From Hyphomonadaceae bacterium (GTDB lineage: Bacteria; Pseudomonadota; Alphaproteobacteria; Caulobacterales; Hyphomonadaceae): a DNA stretch of 14,077 bases. The DNA is taken from NCBI GenBank assembly GCA_030696545.1, contig JAUYSA010000245.1:1-14077 (forward strand), given 5' to 3'. Below are positions 12,339-14,077 of this stretch, in pieces (positions within the stretch are counted from its first letter, which is position 1; every line of letters begins with the position of its first letter). A program made the translations under genes and the position numbers. The notes beneath the pieces are model-generated. The model saw only the letters and a program-made list of their open reading frames with translations, made no database searches and was not told the DNA's origin.

Positions 12339-13580
12339 CTAAGGGAAGACTCTCAGGCCAACGCTGATGACGTTCTGATCTATATCGTAGGAAGTAACGC
12401 CCGACGTATCGTTGGTGCGCATACGATAGCCGACTTCGACGCGGGCGTGCTTGTTGAGCTTGTAGGCAGCGCCGACAGCCGCATCGAAGAACTTGTCTTC
12501 GCGATCAAAGAGCGGGAAGCCCGGCGCCGCGTTGAACTTGTAGTTGCCGAAGCCGAACTCGCCGAACAGCAGCACGTTACGAAGCAGTTCGTGATCGGCG
12601 CGCACAGAGTAGCGTTGCGTGTCGGCGGAAAGAGCCTCCGTGATACCCGGGTCCGTGATGCCGGCAAAGCCGCGGAAAGTGAGCGTCGTTAGCTGCGTGG
12701 GGAACCAATATACTGCGGCATCGAGGCTGAGCGATTCGGAATCGGCGACGCCCGGAGCATCACGCTCGTCTGTCACCTGACCGACAGCGATTTCGCCACG
12801 GAACGGAGCCGACAGTTCGAAGCTGACACCGGCTCGATAGGCCAGCTGGCTGCCGTCACGGTTGATGATGGACTGATCATATTCGTAGTCGGTCTGGCTG
12901 ACTTCGCCGAAGACTGCGAGATCTGGCGAGATGGCGTAGGAAACGCGGCCTGATACGGAGGTCTCGACCGAGTCGCGCTGTGCATAGAAACTCTGATAGT
13001 CATTGTCGCGCGTGCCGACGCGGGCCTGCAGCAGCAGGCGGTCAGAGCGGAAAGTCGCACCAATATCGGCGGCAAGGTACTGGTTCTGCGCCGGTTCCGG
13101 ACTGCCCTGGCTGCCCGGCTCGTAACGCGGCTCGGTGCTCTGGCCCGTGGACGCGTTGGCGGTAAAGTTCAAGTTGCGGGTCGCGTCGAGACGGCCATTC
13201 GCGAACAGATTGTAGTCTGTCGAGGTCTCGCTGCCTTCGCCGGTGTACTCGCGGTGATCGACATTGGCGCCCACGCTGAGAGCGTGGACCGACCAGGTCG
13301 ACGTAGCGACGACTTCCGGGCGGATCCGGATGATCGTGTCTTCCACGGTGTTAGTGGGCGTTCCAAAAACGTTGTCGTTGAATTCCGCCGCAGCGAGCAG
13401 GTTCGACGCGATATTGAATGAACCGACCTGGATGGGCTCGGGGTCATACTCCGGCTGAGCGCGGTCGGTGACGGCGACGTGACGGCCGCGCAGGAACGGG
13501 TTGTCCTGAGCTGATGCAACCGGCGCGAGAACGCCAACCAGCGCAGTCGTCAGCAGGAGATGTTTAAGACCCAACTTCAT
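12339..13580 (-). CDS. outer membrane beta-barrel protein of a polysaccharide cluster (BBP2-like)
   Basis: The 413-residue product has a signal peptide (MKLGLKHLLL start, cleavage expected after ASA at 22-24). It consists almost wholly of alternating amphipathic strands with aromatic girdles, such as DYNLFANGRLDATRNLNFTA, YWFPTQLTTLTFRGFAG and FFDAAVGAAYKLN, ending ISVGLRVFP. Proline rather than phenylalanine is the last residue of the usual barrel C-terminal signal. It resembles the beta-barrel porin 2 type proteins found beside wzc-like genes. Its place just upstream of the wzc-like gene suggests an outer-membrane exit or assembly role for the polymer, in the manner of the Wzp-type barrels of Myxococcus; this is inference. 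AAGG lies 9 bases before the ATG. Confidence 0.85.
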   Translation of the reverse strand: MKLGLKHLLLTTALVGVLAPVASAQDNPFLRGRHVAVTDRAQPEYDPEPIQVGSFNIASNLLAAAEFNDNVFGTPTNTVEDTIIRIRPEVVATSTWSVHALSVGANVDHREYTGEGSETSTDYNLFANGRLDATRNLNFTANASTGQSTEPRYEPGSQGSPEPAQNQYLAADIGATFRSDRLLLQARVGTRDNDYQSFYAQRDSVETSVSGRVSYAISPDLAVFGEVSQTDYEYDQSIINRDGSQLAYRAGVSFELSAPFRGEIAVGQVTDERDAPGVADSESLSLDAAVYWFPTQLTTLTFRGFAGITDPGITEALSADTQRYSVRADHELLRNVLLFGEFGFGNYKFNAAPGFPLFDREDKFFDAAVGAAYKLNKHARVEVGYRMRTNDTSGVTSYDIDQNVISVGLRVFP

Positions 13581-13706
13581 TGGCTTTGACCTTTTTGGAG
13601 CGTTCCGTGTAGTTCGCGGGTAGCAAGATCGGGGCCGGAGACGGCTTAAGCCTCGCCCCGCAGTTGAATTAGCAATCGCCGCGTGTTCGCGCGGCAGTTG
13701 TATCGT
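13581..13706. promoter_or_regulatory. leader/promoter region of the barrel-wzc operon
   Basis: This gap carries GGCTTAAGCC (13643-13652), a perfect palindrome flanked by GGGGC and GCCCC, and GCCGCG-N6-CGCGGC (13678-13695). The second hairpin could end transcription from the upstream partial gene. No -35/-10 pair is convincing, although TTGCTA and GGCTTA at 17-base spacing on the minus strand are a weak candidate. Confidence 0.3.
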
Positions 13707-14077
13707 TTACGAACGCGGCAGAGATACAGCCCCCCGCCCTTTCGTCATATTCCGGGGCGGCGGCCCCACTTCGAACTTCAGGCTAGCCGCATTGCGGTCA
13801 GCCTCCGCCAGTGTCTGCTCGACAACCAGCCGCGAGGAGACAGAAGCCTGTTGCCCCGCGGATGGCTCAGGCACGACCACATAGGTCGCGGCGAGCTCCC
13901 GGGCAGCCTCCCGCAGCGGCGCGCAGCGCGATTCATCATTCGCAACCCGTTCAAGCGCAGGACCAAGCGCTTCGGCGGCCGCATCCCCGAGTTTCTTGAT
14001 ATTGAACCCGAGGTCTTCCCTAGCATTCGAACCGAAGCACCGAACACCTTCGGTCAATGGGCCGGTGATGTCTGCTT
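13707..14077 (-). CDS. unrecognised protein, C-terminal part
   Basis: A reading frame open to the right edge gives 122 residues ending in AVSLPRS. The start lies outside the window. The visible part is soluble and alanine/glutamate-rich, with helical stretches (DAAAEALGPALERVANDE, LREAARELAATYVVV) and a low-complexity proline/arginine-rich tail. It has two cysteines and no membrane segment. I recognise no family. Its strand and position, 126 bases upstream of the barrel gene, leave open whether it belongs to the polysaccharide locus. The base composition matches the neighbours, which supports real coding. Confidence 0.5.
   Translation of the reverse strand, partial: ADITGPLTEGVRCFGSNAREDLGFNIKKLGDAAAEALGPALERVANDESRCAPLREAARELAATYVVVPEPSAGQQASVSSRLVVEQTLAEADRNAASLKFEVGPPPRNMTKGRGAVSLPRS

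Overview
The window reads as ordinary chromosomal sequence of an alphaproteobacterium. GC content is high, a DNA-repair recO gene sits just upstream of parC, and there are a ChrR-like cupin and a DUF6134-type secreted protein. The style fits a stalked or prosthecate marine lineage (Caulobacterales/Maricaulales, Hyphomonadaceae-like), but that assignment is inference. No rRNA, tRNA, insertion sequence, phage gene or CRISPR array was seen.

Left part (1-2810). On the minus strand recO leads into parC, which runs off the left edge. Divergent from recO is a small multidrug resistance (SMR) transporter of the Gdx/SugE guanidinium-exporter type. Its leader carries two small hairpins capped by ACGA and ACGG, the hallmark of the guanidine-II (mini-ykkC) riboswitch, and the 3' arm of the first hairpin can pair with the Shine-Dalgarno sequence. 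This is the clearest regulatory system in the window. A Crp/Fnr-type regulator converges on the transporter with a 4-base overlap.

Middle (2811-6451). A stand-alone receiver-domain protein has Glu instead of the phospho-acceptor Asp. Around it lie two intergenic stretches rich in inverted and direct repeats. Next comes a translationally coupled pair: a ChrR-like cupin that has lost its two zinc-binding cysteines, followed by a secreted DUF6134-type protein. Divergent from them is a cysteine synthase, which converges on a small single-span membrane protein.

Right part (6670-14077). Polysaccharide genes (a phosphoglycosyl transferase, a Wzc-like co-polymerase/tyrosine kinase and a beta-barrel outer membrane protein, all minus strand) flank a plus-strand sulfur pair (3-mercaptopyruvate sulfurtransferase and a cystathionine beta-lyase-like enzyme). 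Together the polysaccharide genes supply initiation on the undecaprenyl carrier, chain-length control and export control, and a possible outer-membrane pore. Polymerase, flippase and OPX (outer-membrane polysaccharide export protein, Wza-like) genes are not in view. A strong hairpin terminator separates the convergent metC-like and wzc-like genes. An unrecognised partial gene ends the window.

Three sulfur-amino-acid genes (cysteine synthase, sulfurtransferase, transsulfuration enzyme) lie within 5 kb. No SAM riboswitch was recognised upstream of any of them.
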